Of a stretch of DNA of 64,000 nt, positions 1 to 7,739 are shown piece after piece. The position numbers and the translations under genes were made by a program. Each line of letters begins with the position of its first letter. Position 1 is the stretch's first letter. Source of the stretch: Claveliimonas sp034178805 (GTDB taxonomy: Bacteria; Bacillota; Clostridia; Lachnospirales; Lachnospiraceae); NCBI RefSeq assembly GCF_050314255.1, contig NZ_JBNPMZ010000001.1, forward strand, positions 1 to 64,000. The letters run 5' to 3'. The notes below the pieces were generated by a model that had not been told where the DNA came from, did no database searches, and was given only the letters and a program-made list of their open reading frames with translations.

Positions 1-29
1 AAAATTTATTTAAAGAAGGAGCTGAAAAA

Positions 30-572
30 ATGGGTGAGGAAGTAAGAAGAGTAAAGAGAGAACTGGTTCACAAGGGTACAATTATTAATATGTATTGTGA
101 TTACATGGAATTTGAGAATGGCAATACTGCTAAATGGGATTTTATTCATCATGACGGTGCTGCGGCAGTGGTGCCGGTATTGGATGATGGAAGAATCCTG
201 ATGGTTCGCCAGTACAGGAATGCTTTGGAGAGATATACTCTTGAGATACCGGCTGGTAAATTAGATGCACCGGGAGAACCGGGGATTGAATGTGCTACCA
301 GGGAATTAGAGGAAGAAACAGGATACAAGAGCGAGAATCTGGAATGGCTGATCACACTTCGCACAACAGTTGCATTTTGTGATGAAAAAATTGAAATATT
401 TGCAGCTCATAATCTGATCCCTACCAGCCAGCATCTGGATGAAGATGAATATATTGACGTAAAGGCGTATACAATGGATGAACTGAAAGAAAAAATTTTC
501 AGCGGAGAGATAGAGGATTCCAAGACGGTTGCTGCTCTGATGGCATATGAGGTGCGCTATAATAATAAGTAA
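30..572 (+). CDS. nudF: NUDIX hydrolase, ADP-ribose pyrophosphatase type
   Basis: A 180-residue NUDIX hydrolase, probably splitting ADP-ribose into AMP and ribose 5-phosphate in the cytoplasm. The Nudix box is visible around residues 75-98: a Gly-Lys-Leu lead-in, then RELEEETGY with the metal-binding Arg-Glu-x-x-Glu-Glu core. The N-terminal part (VRRVKRELVHKGTIINMY) and the VRQYRNAL stretch are typical of ADP-ribose pyrophosphatases. The ATG at 30 follows an AAGGAG ribosome site at about 15-20. It is followed by a SpoIIM-like gene and a XerD homologue, the neighbourhood nudF has in Bacillus. Substrate specificity is inferred from the family only. Confidence 0.88.
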   Translation: MGEEVRRVKRELVHKGTIINMYCDYMEFENGNTAKWDFIHHDGAAAVVPVLDDGRILMVRQYRNALERYTLEIPAGKLDAPGEPGIECATRELEEETGYKSENLEWLITLRTTVAFCDEKIEIFAAHNLIPTSQHLDEDEYIDVKAYTMDELKEKIFSGEIEDSKTVAALMAYEVRYNNK

Positions 573-629
573 CGAATATCTGAATTCACGCGGCATATAA
601 TGAAATATCCAAAACCCGGAGGATAGTAT

Positions 630-1169
630 ATGAAGCTGCGTGATAACGGAAGAATATTTGTGGTGTTTTATATGGCAGGATTTCTCATGGGAGTCCTCTA
701 TGCAAATGTAATATCAAAAGATTATATTGCAGCAATGGGAATCTTTGATGAGTATTTCCTGTATAATTATGTGCAGGCAGATCTGGAGGTGCAGGAATAT
801 CTGTGGTATCTCTTTCGTGTGAGATGTCTTCCGGTGGCGGCACTTTTTGCGGCAGGTTACCTGAAAATCAGAAAAGGGGTGGCGTTGATGTCGGTCGCCT
901 GGACAGGCTTTTTATGTGGAACTCTTTTGACGGCTTCTGTCATGAAGCTGGGGGTGAAAGGGATTTTCCTATGTCTGGTTGCAGGATTTCCTCAATTGAT
1001 TTTTTATGCTGCAGGAATCTTTATACTGATTTGGACTATGTACTATTATCCATCCACAAAATGGAATTCCCAGAAAATAATGGCGCTTTTTTTGCTTATA
1101 GGTATTGGAATTATATCAGAATGCTATGTAAATCCGCCATTGTTGAAAATGTTTTTAAAAAGGATTTGA
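630..1169 (+). CDS. spoIIM: SpoIIM-like membrane protein
   Basis: A 179-residue integral membrane protein with about five hydrophobic segments (roughly residues 8-26, 60-78, 82-105, 110-138 and 150-165). It ends in a short conserved-looking IISECYVNPPLL stretch, which resembles the tail of stage II sporulation protein M. SpoIIM works with SpoIID and SpoIIP in peptidoglycan remodelling during engulfment of the forespore. Sequence recognition alone is moderate; the position between a nudF-type gene and a xerD-type gene matches the Bacillus order nudF-spoIIM-xerD and raises confidence. The start at 630 has a good GGAGG site at about 619-623. Confidence 0.65.
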   Translation: MKLRDNGRIFVVFYMAGFLMGVLYANVISKDYIAAMGIFDEYFLYNYVQADLEVQEYLWYLFRVRCLPVAALFAAGYLKIRKGVALMSVAWTGFLCGTLLTASVMKLGVKGIFLCLVAGFPQLIFYAAGIFILIWTMYYYPSTKWNSQKIMALFLLIGIGIISECYVNPPLLKMFLKRI

Positions 1170-1194
1170 TTTTTGTGGTGAATATACGTATAAT
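1166..1194 (+). promoter_or_regulatory. Predicted sigma-A promoter of the XerD-like gene
   Basis: TTGATT (1166-1171), a 17-base spacer, and a perfect TATAAT (1189-1194) lie 27 bases before the ATG at 1221 and overlap the end of the SpoIIM-like gene. This near-consensus promoter suggests that the decayed recombinase gene downstream is still transcribed. Confidence 0.65.
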
Positions 1195-1220
1195 CAATTT
1201 ATACGATGGGAGATAAGGAT

Positions 1221-1964
1221 ATGGAAAAAATAGTATTAGAGTATGTTGATTATTTAAAAACCACAAAGGGTATTTCTGTGAATACGGAGATGGCGTATCG
1301 TCGTGATTTGATGAAGCTGGTAAAATATCTGGGAGCACAGGGTGTAACAGATGTTGAGAAGACAACTGCTACAAATTTAAATTCTTACATGCTTTTTATG
1401 GAGAAGCAGGGACTTACGAATACGACTATTTCACGAAATGTTGCATCTATTAAAGGATTTTTCCAGTATCTGTATAAACAGAAACGTATTGATGAGGATG
1501 TGTCAGAGGGATTAACCAGTCCAAAGATTGAAAGAAGAGCGCCAAAGAGTGCTGCCAAGGAAGATGTTGCAAAGGTACTTGCGGTCCCTAACGGAAAGTC
1601 TCCGAAACTTCTGAGAGATAAGGCTATGATTGAGCTTCTGTATTCGACCGGTATTATGGTAGAGGAGCTGGTAAGTCTGAAGATTACCGATATTAGTATG
1701 GATATGGGTTATCTGCAGTGCCATTTTGAGAACAATCAGAACGCATATCTGATTGATAAGCAGGCTATGAAAGCGATGCGTGCATATTTGAAAAACGGTC
1801 GTGATAAGCTGCTGAAGGGGAGAGAATCGGATGTATTGTTCCCGAACATCAGTGGCAGAAAGATGAGCCGTCAGGGATTTTGGAAGATATTGAAAGGATA
1901 TGCTGCGAAAGCGGGTATTGAAGGAACCATCACACCAAGCATGCTGAGACATTCTGAAAATTGA
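1221..1964 (+). CDS. XerD-like tyrosine recombinase homologue, truncated and catalytically dead
   Basis: A 247-residue protein with the SAM-like core-binding domain of Xer recombinases (about 1-90) and most of the catalytic fold (100-247). Family members carry an Arg-Lys-His-Arg-His-Tyr active site. Here the first Arg is Met146 (STGIMVEEL instead of the usual ATGIRVSEL), the beta-hairpin Lys is absent (ENNQNAYLI), HTLRH has become SMLRH (Ser240, Arg243), and the reading frame stops at LRHSEN, so the last 45-50 residues with the second His and the tyrosine are missing. A terminator follows directly. Its own promoter and an intact frame argue against a random wreck; it may be a DNA-binding relic or a retained non-enzymatic protein. 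I chose ATG 1221 (GGAGATAAGG before it) over the in-frame ATG at 1206. Confidence 0.8.
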   Translation: MEKIVLEYVDYLKTTKGISVNTEMAYRRDLMKLVKYLGAQGVTDVEKTTATNLNSYMLFMEKQGLTNTTISRNVASIKGFFQYLYKQKRIDEDVSEGLTSPKIERRAPKSAAKEDVAKVLAVPNGKSPKLLRDKAMIELLYSTGIMVEELVSLKITDISMDMGYLQCHFENNQNAYLIDKQAMKAMRAYLKNGRDKLLKGRESDVLFPNISGRKMSRQGFWKILKGYAAKAGIEGTITPSMLRHSEN

Positions 1965-1977
1965 ATAAAGTAAAAAG

Positions 1978-2012
1978 AAGCTGTACTGATTTTATTTCGG
2001 TACAGCTTTTTT
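1978..2012. terminator. Bidirectional rho-independent terminator
   Basis: A 9-bp perfect stem (AAGCTGTAC at 1978-1986 with GTACAGCTT at 2000-2008), a 13-base loop and T residues at 2007-2012. On the minus strand the arm is followed by a T-rich run as well. It separates the XerD homologue from the convergent flippase gene. Confidence 0.85.
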
Positions 2013-2018
2013 AGTGCG

Positions 2019-3335
2019 CTAATGTGCAATCTTTTTTAAATGGAGGATGCAAAGCGTGAATAAGACGAGCTGACTTCCCAGAAGTCCCCACAGATATCCA
2101 CGTATTCCAAATGCAGGGATGGCAAGAAATACGCTGCAGAGCCTGAGAAGAAGGCTGATGGTATTGTACAGAAAGGAGTAAGTAGTGTGACCGAGTCCAT
2201 TTATTATGCTGATCAGATTGCTGTTTGTGTATAAAAAAGGGCATATCCATGCCAGGGTAATGATGAATTGTCCTGCCATCTGGCTGTGGAAAAGCAGATC
2301 TCCAATAAATGATCCTGTAAGGATGAGAGAAAAACAGCAGACAGTGCCCAGGAAGAAACAGCATGCAAATACCTTTTTAATGATAGAGTTCATTTCTTTC
2401 TGATCGTTCAGTGCCTGAATCTCTGCAATCGTAGGAAGAAGCATAGATGCAATTGCATTCGTGATGGCAGAGGGAAAAAGGATGCAGGGAAGTGCCATGC
2501 CGGTCAGAACTCCGTAAATGCTCAGAGAGTCTTTGACAGAAAAACCAAACATCTGCAGTCTTAAAGGAATGGACACAGCCTCCGCGCTCTGCAGCAGATT
2601 CAAAAGTACCCGGCTCCCGGTAAGGGGGACGCATATGTGTAGGAGTTCGCACAAATTGGTAAAATATGCAGGAAAGGAAATACGAAACGGAATTTTTCTC
2701 GTTTCCCGGCGGCTTACTGACCAGACGCAGAAAAGGGAAGATGCAATTTCTCCGGCGGCGAATCCTGCTACCGCAACTATGACGCCTGGTGCTCCGGCTG
2801 ATCTTTTTAAAGAGGCATAAATTGTCCACACAGAAGCTACGCGTACAAGCTGTTCAATAATCTGTGAGAGAGCAGGAATCCGTGTCTGCTTTAAGCCAAT
2901 ATAATACCCGCAGATACATCCATGGACTGCGGCAAAAGGAAATGCATAAGACAGTACAAGGAGCAGAGTATCGCATCGGGGTTCTTTGAGAAGCTCTGCG
3001 GCAATAAATTCGGCATTCCACTGTAATATCAGGAGAAATATAATTGACAGAAAAACGGAAAGGCTGACTCCTGTATATAGAATTTCTTTTGCCTGGCGGG
3101 CTTTTCCCAGAGACATTTTTCCGGCCACACACCGGGAGATGGCTGTCTCAATTCCGGCACAGGTGAGGGAAAAACCAAGAGCGAAAACGGGGAAAATCAA
3201 CTGGTAGATTCCAACTCCTTCTTCTCCAAAGGCACGGCTTAAAAAGATACGATAGAAAAAGCCGATAAAACGGGTGGCAAATCCGGTGAGCGTCAGTATA
3301 AAAGCACCTTTGACAATTGCATTTTTCTGGACCAT
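2019..3335 (-). CDS. Polysaccharide/lipid flippase of the MATE-like PST/SpoVB family
   Basis: A 438-residue polytopic membrane protein with about twelve hydrophobic segments. The N-terminus (MVQKNAIVKGAFILTLTGF, then RFIGFFYRIFLSRAFGEEGVGIYQL) is typical of the MurJ/SpoVB/PST branch of the MOP exporter superfamily, which flips lipid-linked oligosaccharides or peptidoglycan precursors across the membrane. In Clostridia several SpoVB-like paralogues exist, so the exact substrate is unknown. The ATG at 3335 is preceded on the minus strand by AAAGGGGG, a better start than the upstream ATG at 3359. It is divergent from the Rrf2 regulator gene. Confidence 0.82.
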   Translation of the reverse strand: MVQKNAIVKGAFILTLTGFATRFIGFFYRIFLSRAFGEEGVGIYQLIFPVFALGFSLTCAGIETAISRCVAGKMSLGKARQAKEILYTGVSLSVFLSIIFLLILQWNAEFIAAELLKEPRCDTLLLVLSYAFPFAAVHGCICGYYIGLKQTRIPALSQIIEQLVRVASVWTIYASLKRSAGAPGVIVAVAGFAAGEIASSLFCVWSVSRRETRKIPFRISFPAYFTNLCELLHICVPLTGSRVLLNLLQSAEAVSIPLRLQMFGFSVKDSLSIYGVLTGMALPCILFPSAITNAIASMLLPTIAEIQALNDQKEMNSIIKKVFACCFFLGTVCCFSLILTGSFIGDLLFHSQMAGQFIITLAWICPFLYTNSNLISIINGLGHTTYSFLYNTISLLLRLCSVFLAIPAFGIRGYLWGLLGSQLVLFTLCILHLKKIAH

Positions 3336-3381
3336 AATATCCCCCTTTGAGGTGTCCATATAAGATATTCGGGAAAGGGAC

Positions 3382-3410
3382 TTGACAGAACTTTTTTCAG
3401 GTGATATTCT
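3382..3410 (+). promoter_or_regulatory. Predicted sigma-A promoter of the Rrf2-NifS-NifU block
   Basis: A perfect TTGACA (3382-3387), a 17-base spacer and TATTCT (3405-3410). It lies directly before an inverted repeat that is a candidate operator and 80 bases before the Rrf2-family gene. Confidence 0.75.
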
Positions 3411-3417
3411 ACAAAAG

Positions 3418-3449
3418 GAAAATTCCTAGCAAAACACTAGGGTTTTCCG
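3418..3449 (+). promoter_or_regulatory. Candidate Rrf2/IscR operator (inverted repeat)
   Basis: CCTAG (3425-3429), seven bases, CTAGG (3437-3441) form a palindrome just downstream of the -10 box. The symmetry extends outward with GGAAAA on the left and TTTTCC on the right, offset by one base. The position at or just after the transcription start suits autorepression by the adjacent Rrf2-family protein; this is inference. Confidence 0.55.
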
Positions 3450-3489
3450 TCGCCGGAGAGGCGTTCTTGCAAGGAAAGAAGGTGAGGGT

Positions 3490-3921
3490 ATGAAACTTTC
3501 TACAAAAGGGAGATATGGACTGCGTGCATTGATTGATCTTGCGCAATATAGTGAGGCTGAACCGGTTTCTATCGGGAGTATCGCTGCCAGGCAGGGAATA
3601 TCAGAACGGTATCTGGAGCAGTTGATGGCATTGATGAAGAAAGCGGGTTTAATAAAAAGTATTCGCGGCGCCGGAGGAGGATATGTTCTGGCAAAGGATG
3701 CCAAAGACATATCTGTAGGAGATGTTTTAAGAGCTCTGGAGGGAAATCTTGAGCCGGTGGAGTGTCCGGCGTTTCAGGAGAACGGAGAAGGATGTGAAGC
3801 ATCCGGAAGCTGTGTTACGAAATATGTCTGGAAAAAGATTAATGAAAGTATTAATCAGACGGTGGATGAGATGAAGATCGACACATTAGTGTCCGAGAGT
3901 AAAAGTCTGTGCGAAAAATAA
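3490..3921 (+). CDS. Rrf2-family transcriptional regulator (IscR-like)
   Basis: A 143-residue winged-helix regulator. The N-terminus MKLSTKGRYGLRALIDLAQY, the GISERYLEQLM recognition region and IRGAGGGYVLAKD wing are diagnostic for Rrf2. Three cysteines in the C-terminal half (spaced C-x9-C-x5-C, from about residue 91) match the place where IscR binds a [2Fe-2S] cluster, so it probably senses Fe-S or cysteine status. Immediately downstream are a cysteine desulfurase and NifU scaffold, the classical target operon. Ribosome site GAAGGTGAGG lies just before the ATG. Whether it carries a cluster is inferred from the cysteines. Confidence 0.88.
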   Translation: MKLSTKGRYGLRALIDLAQYSEAEPVSIGSIAARQGISERYLEQLMALMKKAGLIKSIRGAGGGYVLAKDAKDISVGDVLRALEGNLEPVECPAFQENGEGCEASGSCVTKYVWKKINESINQTVDEMKIDTLVSESKSLCEK

Positions 3922-3951
3922 ATTTTTGAAGTGATACAAGGAGGAAAAACC

Positions 3952-5133
3952 ATGGAAAAACTGATTTATCTGGATAATGCGGCAACTACAAAGACAGCAC
4001 CGGAGGTAGTGGAGGCTATGCTTCCGTATTTTACTGAGCATTTTGGAAACCCATCCAGTGTTTATGGATTTGCTGCTGCAAATAAAACTGCGATTACGGA
4101 AAAGAGAGAAATCATTGCCAATGCACTTGGGGCTGATACCAGTGAGATTTATTTTACTGCAGGAGGATCCGAGTCGGATAACTGGGCTCTGAAAGCAACG
4201 GCAGAGGCATACGAGGCGAAAGGAAATCACATTATTACAACGAAAATTGAACATCATGCGATCCTTCACACCTGTGAGTATCTGGAACGCAGGGGATTTG
4301 AGGTGACTTATCTGGACGTGGATGAGAATGGTGTGGTGAAGCTGGATGATCTGAAGGCGGCAATTCGCCCTACGACGATTCTGATTTCTGTTATGTTTGC
4401 AAATAATGAGATCGGAACGATTCAGCCGATTAAGGAAATTGGAGAAATTGCTTCCGAACATGGAATCCTTTTCCATACAGATGCGGTTCAGGCATTTGGT
4501 CAGGTTCCGATTAACGTGGATGAGTATCATATTGATATGCTGAGTGCAAGCGGACATAAGCTGAATGGTCCAAAGGGAATCGGTTTTCTTTATATCCGTA
4601 AAGGTGTGAAAATCCGCTCATTTGTACATGGAGGAGCGCAGGAGAGAAAGCGTCGCGCCGGAACAGAAAATGTGCCGGGAATCATCGGACTTGGAACGGC
4701 TGTAGAGCGTGCGGTACGTACGATGAGTGAACGTGCGGAAAAAGAAACAGAACTTCGTAACTACCTGATTAAACGGGTAATGGAGGAAATTCCGTATACG
4801 AAGCTGAATGGACATCCCGAGAAGAGACTGCCGAATAATGCCAACTTCAGTTTTCGGTTTGTGGAAGGAGAATCCCTGCTGATCATGCTGGATATGAAGG
4901 GAATCTGCGGTTCCAGCGGTTCTGCATGTACTTCAGGCTCACTGGATCCGTCCCATGTTCTTCTGGCAATCGGTCTCCCTCATGAGATTGCTCACGGATC
5001 TCTTCGACTGACTTTAAGTGAGGAGACCACAAAGGAAGATATCGATTATGTAGTGGATAGTCTGAAGGAAATTGTGGGAAAATTAAGAGATATGTCTCCG
5101 TTGTATGAGGACTTTGTGAAAAAAGAAGCTTAA
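3952..5133 (+). CDS. nifS: Cysteine desulfurase, NifS/IscS type
   Basis: A 393-residue PLP enzyme that takes sulfur from cysteine as a persulfide for Fe-S clusters and tRNA thiolation. The N-terminus has YLDNAATTKT; the PLP lysine is Lys203 in SASGHKLNGPKG; the catalytic cysteine is Cys326 in CGSSGSACTSGS, on the long mobile loop of group I desulfurases. The start is the ATG at 3952 behind AAGGAGG; an in-frame GTG at 3931 lacks a ribosome site. It forms an operon with the Rrf2 regulator before it and with NifU and MnmA after it, so it is likely the sulfur donor for both. Confidence 0.95.
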   Translation: MEKLIYLDNAATTKTAPEVVEAMLPYFTEHFGNPSSVYGFAAANKTAITEKREIIANALGADTSEIYFTAGGSESDNWALKATAEAYEAKGNHIITTKIEHHAILHTCEYLERRGFEVTYLDVDENGVVKLDDLKAAIRPTTILISVMFANNEIGTIQPIKEIGEIASEHGILFHTDAVQAFGQVPINVDEYHIDMLSASGHKLNGPKGIGFLYIRKGVKIRSFVHGGAQERKRRAGTENVPGIIGLGTAVERAVRTMSERAEKETELRNYLIKRVMEEIPYTKLNGHPEKRLPNNANFSFRFVEGESLLIMLDMKGICGSSGSACTSGSLDPSHVLLAIGLPHEIAHGSLRLTLSEETTKEDIDYVVDSLKEIVGKLRDMSPLYEDFVKKEA

Positions 5134-5222
5134 AACAATCCTTAGGTACCATAATTGGGGGCTTTTAACCCCTAACATCATAGAATTTGAGATACGAATA
5201 ACAGTAGATGGAGGAAATTATA

Positions 5223-5666
5223 ATGTATACAGAGAAGGTAATGGATCATTTTCAGCATCCGAGAAATATGGGAGAGATAGAAAATGCCAGCGGTGTGGGT
5301 ACCGTTGGAAATGCAAAATGTGGCGATATTATGAGGATTTATCTGGATATTGATGAGAATCAGATTATTCAGGATGTAAAATTTAAGACATTTGGCTGCG
5401 GAGCAGCAGTAGCTACCAGCAGTATGGCGACTGAGCTGGTGAAAGGAAAAAATGTAAAAGAGGCCATGGCGGTAACGAACAAGGCAGTTATGGAAGCACT
5501 GGATGGGCTGCCGCCGGTAAAGGTTCACTGTTCACTGCTTGCGGAAGAAGCCATTCATGCAGCTCTCTGGGATTATGCTCAAAAGAACGGAATTGAGATT
5601 GAGGGACTGGAAAAACCCAAATCAGATATTCATGAAGGTGAAGAAGAGGAAGAAGAGGAATATTAA
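5223..5666 (+). CDS. nifU: NifU/IscU-type Fe-S cluster scaffold protein
   Basis: A 147-residue scaffold on which Fe-S clusters are built. The three cluster cysteines are Cys33 (NAKCGD), Cys59 (FGCGAA) and Cys103 (KVHCSL), with the expected Asp next to Cys33. The N-terminus MYTEKVMDHFQHPRNMG is typical of clostridial single-domain NifU. The chain ends in an unusual run of glutamates before a terminal tyrosine. ATG 5223 sits behind GGAGG; the ATG at 5208 includes that ribosome site and is not the start. It is next to the desulfurase that supplies sulfur. Confidence 0.94.
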   Translation: MYTEKVMDHFQHPRNMGEIENASGVGTVGNAKCGDIMRIYLDIDENQIIQDVKFKTFGCGAAVATSSMATELVKGKNVKEAMAVTNKAVMEALDGLPPVKVHCSLLAEEAIHAALWDYAQKNGIEIEGLEKPKSDIHEGEEEEEEEY

Positions 5667-5684
5667 TAAATAGAGGAAATGTGA

Positions 5685-6776
5685 ATGGAGCGAAAAAAAG
5701 TTGTGGTAGGAATGTCCGGTGGCGTAGATTCTTCGGTGGCTGCGTGGCTTCTGAAGGAGCAGGGCTATGATGTCATCGGAGTGACTATGCAGATATGGCA
5801 GGAAGAGGAATCTGTCGTACAGGAAGAAAATGGAGGCTGTTGCGGCTTAAGCGCTGTGGATGATGCAAGAAGGGTGGCATCTCAGATTGGTATTCCATAT
5901 TACGTAATGAATTTCCGGTCAGAATTTCAGAAATATGTGATAGATTATTTTACTGATGAGTATGAAAATGGAAGGACACCAAATCCATGCATTGCCTGTA
6001 ACCGGTTTGTAAAATGGGAATCTCTGTTAAAGCGGAGTCTGGATATCGGTGCGGATTACATTGCCACCGGTCACTATGCGAGGGTGGAGAAGCTTGCCAA
6101 TGGAAGATATGCGCTTCGTGTTTCGGAAACGGCAAGGAAGGATCAGACCTATGCTTTGTATAACCTGACTCAGGAACAGCTTTCGCACACGCTGATGCCG
6201 GTGGGGGCATATGAAAAAGAAGAGATCCGTAAAATTGCGGAAGAGATTGGACTGCAGGTGGCAAATAAACCGGACAGCCAGGATATCTGCTTTGTACCGG
6301 ATGGAGATTATGCTTCCTTTATTGAAAAGAATAAGGGAAAGACATTTCCAAAAGGCAATTTTGTGACCAGTGATGGAACGGTAGTGGGAACCCATAAAGG
6401 AATTATTCACTACACGGTGGGACAGCGCAAAGGACTGGGGCTGTCTCAGGGACATCCGGTGTTCGTGCTGGAGATTCGTCCGGAGACCAACGAAGTGGTC
6501 GTAGGTACGGGTGAAGAATCCATGACACAAATTGTAAAAGCCAACCATTTGAATTTTATGTCGGTGGAAGATTTGAAGGAGCCAAAGCGTGTCTGGGCAA
6601 AAATCCGCTATAATCACAAAGGTGCCTGGTGCACTGTTGAAAGGACTGGCACGGATGAGGTGACGGCAATTTTCGAGGAGCCTCAGCGCGCGGTTACACC
6701 CGGTCAGGCACTGGTGCTGTATGATGGGGAGTATGTGCTTGGCGGCGGTACGATAACAGGAGGAAAGAAGCTATGA
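5685..6776 (+). CDS. mnmA: tRNA-specific 2-thiouridylase MnmA
   Basis: A 363-residue enzyme that puts sulfur on U34 of Lys, Glu and Gln tRNAs. Visible are the PP-loop SGGVDSS (10-16) that adenylates the uridine, the catalytic pair Cys102 (PNPCIACN) and Cys202 (SQDICFVPDGDY), and the HYTVGQRKGLG region of the central domain. It follows the cysteine desulfurase and NifU closely, which fits MnmA receiving persulfide from that desulfurase. Its stop overlaps the ATG of the PHP phosphatase gene by four bases, so the two are probably translationally coupled. Confidence 0.96.
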   Translation: MERKKVVVGMSGGVDSSVAAWLLKEQGYDVIGVTMQIWQEEESVVQEENGGCCGLSAVDDARRVASQIGIPYYVMNFRSEFQKYVIDYFTDEYENGRTPNPCIACNRFVKWESLLKRSLDIGADYIATGHYARVEKLANGRYALRVSETARKDQTYALYNLTQEQLSHTLMPVGAYEKEEIRKIAEEIGLQVANKPDSQDICFVPDGDYASFIEKNKGKTFPKGNFVTSDGTVVGTHKGIIHYTVGQRKGLGLSQGHPVFVLEIRPETNEVVVGTGEESMTQIVKANHLNFMSVEDLKEPKRVWAKIRYNHKGAWCTVERTGTDEVTAIFEEPQRAVTPGQALVLYDGEYVLGGGTITGGKKL

Positions 6777-7576
6777 GAGCAGATGTGCATATGCATACCG
6801 TGTTTTCCCATGATTCTGATACGCGTCCGGAACAGATGATCCGGGCTGCGATCGATAAAGGGCTGGAGATGATCTGTTTTACGGATCATTATGATAAAGA
6901 TTATATGGATTGGGGCGAGGAAAGCATCTTCGATGCAGACATCTATTTCTCAACGCTCAGACCACTGCAGGAGAAATACAAAGATCTGATTGATATCCGT
7001 ATTGGAGTGGAACTTGGAATGCAGCCTCATCTGGGAGAATATTATACGGAATTTACCCAGAAATATCCTTTTGATTTTGTGATAGGGTCCGTCCATGCGG
7101 TGAATGGCTCTGATCCGGCTTTCGGACAGCTGTTTGAAGGGCGGAGCGATGATGAGGTATACCGTATGACCTTCCGGGAAATGCTTGAGGATATCCGGGT
7201 GATAAGAGATTTTGACGTGCTGGGTCATGTGGATTATGTTACACGGTATGGAAATGAAGGCATTTCCGCATATTCTTATCAGAAATATGCAGATGAGATA
7301 GATGCCATTCTGAAAGAAATCATTGAGCAGGGAAAAGGTCTGGAACTGAATATGGCCGGTTTGAAATATGGTCTTCCGTTCGCACATCCGCATCCGGATA
7401 TTCTGAAACGCTACAGGGAGCTTGGAGGAGAGATCATTACGGTGGGAGCAGACGGGCACAGACCGGATCATATCGCCTATGATTTTGGAAAAGCAGACGC
7501 TATCCTGAAGAGCTGCGGGTTTGAATATTATGCGGAATATAAGGACAGAAAGCCTGTTTTTAGGAAACTTGTATAA
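6773..7576 (+). CDS. PHP-domain histidinol-phosphatase family protein
   Basis: A 267-residue protein of the PHP phosphoesterase superfamily, HisJ/HisK-like. Metal-binding motifs are in place: DVHMHTVFSHDS (4-15), CFTDHYD (about 38), GVELGMQPH (about 79), GSVHA, LGHVDYVTRYG (about 151) and GADGHRPDHI near the end. The family dephosphorylates L-histidinol phosphate, but no other his gene is in the window, so the physiological substrate is uncertain. It overlaps mnmA by four bases (ATGA). Confidence 0.83.
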   Translation: MRADVHMHTVFSHDSDTRPEQMIRAAIDKGLEMICFTDHYDKDYMDWGEESIFDADIYFSTLRPLQEKYKDLIDIRIGVELGMQPHLGEYYTEFTQKYPFDFVIGSVHAVNGSDPAFGQLFEGRSDDEVYRMTFREMLEDIRVIRDFDVLGHVDYVTRYGNEGISAYSYQKYADEIDAILKEIIEQGKGLELNMAGLKYGLPFAHPHPDILKRYRELGGEIITVGADGHRPDHIAYDFGKADAILKSCGFEYYAEYKDRKPVFRKLV

Positions 7577-7615
7577 AAAAACAGGGGCTTTATTCCATAA
7601 AAATGCAAAAGGCAC

Positions 7616-7644
7616 TTGAATTTTTGTACAATATTTAGTACAAT
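7616..7644 (+). promoter_or_regulatory. Predicted promoter of gap with an internal inverted repeat
   Basis: TTGAAT (7616-7621), 17-base spacer, TACAAT (7639-7644). The spacer and -10 contain the inverted repeat TTGTAC (7624-7629) ... GTACAA (7638-7643), so a repressor dimer bound there would block polymerase. A long leader (about 95 bases) separates it from the gap start. Confidence 0.7.
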
Positions 7645-7739
7645 TATAAACGGTTGATGATTCTTTAACGATGTTAGGGAATTTCAAAAATAAACGGCTG
7701 TGTAACAGTTAATAAACAAAACATTAGGAGGAATTAATC

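Noticed and set aside
1980..2040. Frameshifted continuation of the XerD C-terminus
   Set aside because: I looked for the LGHS...Y motif in the other frames after 1964; the DNA goes straight into the terminator and the convergent flippase gene.
5155..5173. Terminator between nifS and nifU
   Set aside because: GGGG-CTTTTAA-CCCC makes only a four- to five-base stem without a T run.
7680..7720. Rex operator upstream of gap
   Set aside because: TTAATAAACAA resembles one half of the clostridial Rex site, but the other half matches at only about two of seven positions.
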